6,384 bases of DNA, taken from assembly GCA_021399405.1 (NCBI GenBank), contig JAAFKL010000262.1, positions 1-6,384 of the forward strand, in the 5' to 3' direction. Made by a program: the position numbers and the translations under genes. This DNA comes from Candidatus Heimdallarchaeota archaeon. Lineage in GTDB: Archaea; Asgardarchaeota; Heimdallarchaeia; Heimdallarchaeales; Kariarchaeaceae. The notes under the pieces were generated by a model. The model did not search any database. It was not told where the DNA came from and saw only the letters and a program-made list of their open reading frames with translations. Positions 5,438 to 6,384 of the stretch are shown here, piece by piece (position 1 is the first letter of the stretch; each line of letters starts with the position of its first letter).

Positions 5438-5938
5438 TTGATAATCTATCAGATGACTTTTGATGAAAGTTTATTGGAAGAATTTCAAGATCAACTAGGA
5501 TACACATTTCTAAATAGAAATTTACTTTATCAGGTTCTAACAACACCTTCTTACAGTAATGAAAATGATAATATTGATCACAATGAGTCTTTCGCAACTT
5601 TAGGTGATGCTGTCGCAAAGCTAATAATTACCCAACATGCAATCCAAGATTTGAAAATGACGGATAAAGGTACAATTACTAGTTTCAAGCAACAATTTGA
5701 ATCTAGAACAGTTATGACTCAACGATATTTAGATTATTTTAAAATGAGACAAGATCAAGATAATGTCATTTTGAAAATATTGAAACTAGGAAAGGGCGAA
5801 AGGGAAAAATTACATTATTTAGAAAATAATTTCTTTGGTGAGTTTCTAGAAGCTTTGTTTGGAGCAATTTTTCTCGATACATTCTTCGATTTAGTTAGAA
5901 CTAGTGTAATCGTTAAACGTATTCTCAAAGTAATTTAA
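5438..5938 (+). CDS. Compact RNase III-family protein, catalytic domain only
   Basis: The protein has 166 residues and is a single RNase III domain without the C-terminal dsRNA-binding domain of bacterial Rnc. Matches run through its length: LGYTFLNRNLLYQVLTTPS (20-38) equals the first helices of RNase III; NESFATLGDAV (49-59) is the signature helix (NERLEFLGDAV in bacteria); KGTIT (77-81) and LGKGE (117-121) are conserved loops; GEFLEALFGAIFLD (134-147) is the second catalytic helix. Compared with E. coli, Glu38, Asp45 and Glu117 are kept (Glu50, Asp57, Glu138), Asp114 is Glu135, Glu41 is Ala53 and Glu65 is Lys77. It likely works as a dimer on double-stranded RNA, for instance in rRNA processing as Mini-III does; the true target is unknown. 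The start is TTG at 5438 or ATG at 5453 (161 residues). I see no Shine-Dalgarno for either; an in-frame TGA at 5432 rules out longer forms. Confidence 0.82.
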   Translation: MIIYQMTFDESLLEEFQDQLGYTFLNRNLLYQVLTTPSYSNENDNIDHNESFATLGDAVAKLIITQHAIQDLKMTDKGTITSFKQQFESRTVMTQRYLDYFKMRQDQDNVILKILKLGKGEREKLHYLENNFFGEFLEALFGAIFLDTFFDLVRTSVIVKRILKVI

Positions 5939-6060
5939 CTTAAATAAATCTGAAATTAATTTTACTTTGGAGCTTGAATTCATTTATAGTATAATCTAAT
6001 TAGTATAATAGATTTTAATTTGAATTTTAGATTTAAACTGTATAGGTTGATAGGACTGGT
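5939..6060. other. AT-rich convergent gap with a short direct repeat
   Basis: The 122-bp gap between two gene ends is very AT-rich and holds no open frame of note. TAGTATAAT occurs twice, at 5987-5995 and 6001-6009, 14 bp apart. Terminators for both genes should lie here, but no clear hairpin is seen. Confidence 0.4.
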
Positions 6061-6384
6061 TTAATCAAAGTATGCAATACGAATATTTGCGTCCTTGAGG
6101 CTTTCTGATCTTAGACCTGAAGCTTCAGTATAGGTGCCTCTTTGCCTGGTAGCCTCTGTATAAGTGCCTCGCTGTCTTGTAGCATCTTTGAAACCCTCAT
6201 CCTTATAGCCTGCTGCACTTTTGAAACCTTCATCTCTCATGCCAGCATCCTTATAGCCGGCTGCACTTTTGAAGCCTTCTTCTCTCATACCAGCATCCTT
6301 AAAACCTTCTTCACGCATACCAGCATCTTTCAATCCTTCTGATCGGAGTCCTGCATCTTTGAAGCCTTCCTCTCTCATGCCTGC
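6061..6384 (-). CDS. C-terminal part of a pentad/decapeptide-repeat protein (runs off the right edge)
   Basis: The frame is open to the right edge, so only the last 107 residues are present and the true start is outside. The chain is built of pentads of form x-G-[MFLY]-[RK]-[DES], mostly paired into decapeptides such as AGMREEGFKD, AGLRSEGLKD and AGMRDEGFKS. A different decapeptide, ATRQRGTYTE, appears twice, and a unique tail (ASGLRSESLK DANIRIAYFD in two halves of ten) ends the protein. Composition is Gly, Ala, Lys, Arg, Glu and Asp rich with one aromatic or large aliphatic residue per five. G+C is clearly higher than in the rest of the window, mostly because of these residues. The five-residue period recalls pentapeptide-repeat beta-helices, yet Glu at the position that should be small argues against it; the ten-residue form also loosely resembles A-G-[FY]-S-A-x-E-L-[KR]-E repeats. 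I do not assign a family. It has no catalytic or membrane motif in the visible part. Confidence 0.8.
   Translation of the reverse strand, partial: AGMREEGFKDAGLRSEGLKDAGMREEGFKDAGMREEGFKSAAGYKDAGMRDEGFKSAAGYKDEGFKDATRQRGTYTEATRQRGTYTEASGLRSESLKDANIRIAYFD
6064..6384 (-). repeat. 15/30-bp coding repeats of the edge protein
   Basis: Reading leftward: four 30-bp units (6384-6265), a single Ala codon, a 15-bp AGYKD unit (6261-6247), a 30-bp unit (6246-6217), another single Ala codon, two 15-bp units (6213-6184), then two 30-bp ATRQRGTYTE units (6183-6124) and a unique tail. The extra Ala codons at 6264-6262 and 6216-6214 both precede AGYKD, so the longer block SAAGYKD is itself repeated. DNA copies differ mainly at third codon positions. 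Confidence 0.85.

Noticed and set aside
5427..5618. Minus-strand frame of 63 codons across the start of the RNase III-like gene
   Set aside because: It covers the conserved first helices and the signature region of RNase III on the other strand and shows no motif of its own.
5987..6009. TAGTATAAT direct repeat as an operator or attachment site
   Set aside because: It lies between two gene ends rather than at a promoter, no integrase or mobile gene is near, and the motif is simple AT sequence.
6142..6342. Open frame on the plus strand across the repeats
   Set aside because: It is the opposite-strand shadow of the repeat protein. Its Ser/Cys/Ile-rich peptide reflects complement codons, and the third-position changes fit the minus-strand frame.
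6064..6384. Regular 30-bp repeats that at first look like a CRISPR array
   Set aside because: The repeats abut without spacers, encode regular decapeptides in one open frame and diverge at third codon positions. They are coding repeats.

Overview
The window is AT-rich (roughly 30% G+C by eye) and looks archaeal, most likely from an Asgard archaeon (Loki- or Heimdall-like). The evidence is: TATA-like boxes about 25 bp before several starts, at least one gene that looks leaderless, a compact RNase III of the dsRBD-less type I associate with archaea, and a TPR protein whose C-terminal domain I recall mainly from Asgard proteomes. The Asgard call is an inference; there is no rRNA, tRNA or universal marker here to fix it. 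All eight genes end in TAA, and most start with TTG or GTG rather than ATG.

Layout from left to right: (1) 112-1353 (+), a 413-residue protein made almost entirely of about twelve 29-residue helical repeats behind a short SHOCT-like N-terminus; (2) 1449-1838 (-), a single-domain hotdog thioesterase of the FlK-like family with the Thr/Glu/His triad at exact spacing; (3) 2025-2168 (+), a 47-residue very basic single-pass membrane protein, easily missed; (4) 2178-2825 (-), a membrane-anchored PD-(D/E)XK-type nuclease-like protein ending in a zinc ribbon; (5) 2977-4956 (+), a 659-residue TPR protein with an Asgard-type C-terminal domain; (6) 5021-5323 (-), a small thioredoxin-fold protein with a CSKC motif; (7) 5438-5938 (+), a compact RNase III-family protein without a dsRNA-binding domain; (8) 6061-6384 (-), the C-terminal end of a pentad/decapeptide-repeat protein that runs off the right edge.

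Strand alternates at every gene boundary, so no two neighbours can share an operon in the usual sense. Each gene must have its own promoter in one of the three divergent gaps (1839-2024, 2826-2976, 5324-5437) or upstream of the window, and each 3' end faces another in a convergent gap. I see no sign that the genes form one pathway. The products are a mix of scaffold-like repeat proteins (1, 5, 8), enzymes (2, 4, 6, 7) and a small membrane protein. I see no insertion sequence, CRISPR array, tRNA or rRNA. The strongest unexplained signals are the decapeptide repeats at the right edge, whose identical peptides are written with almost completely different codons, the membrane-tethered nuclease with zinc ribbon, and the 47-residue basic membrane protein.
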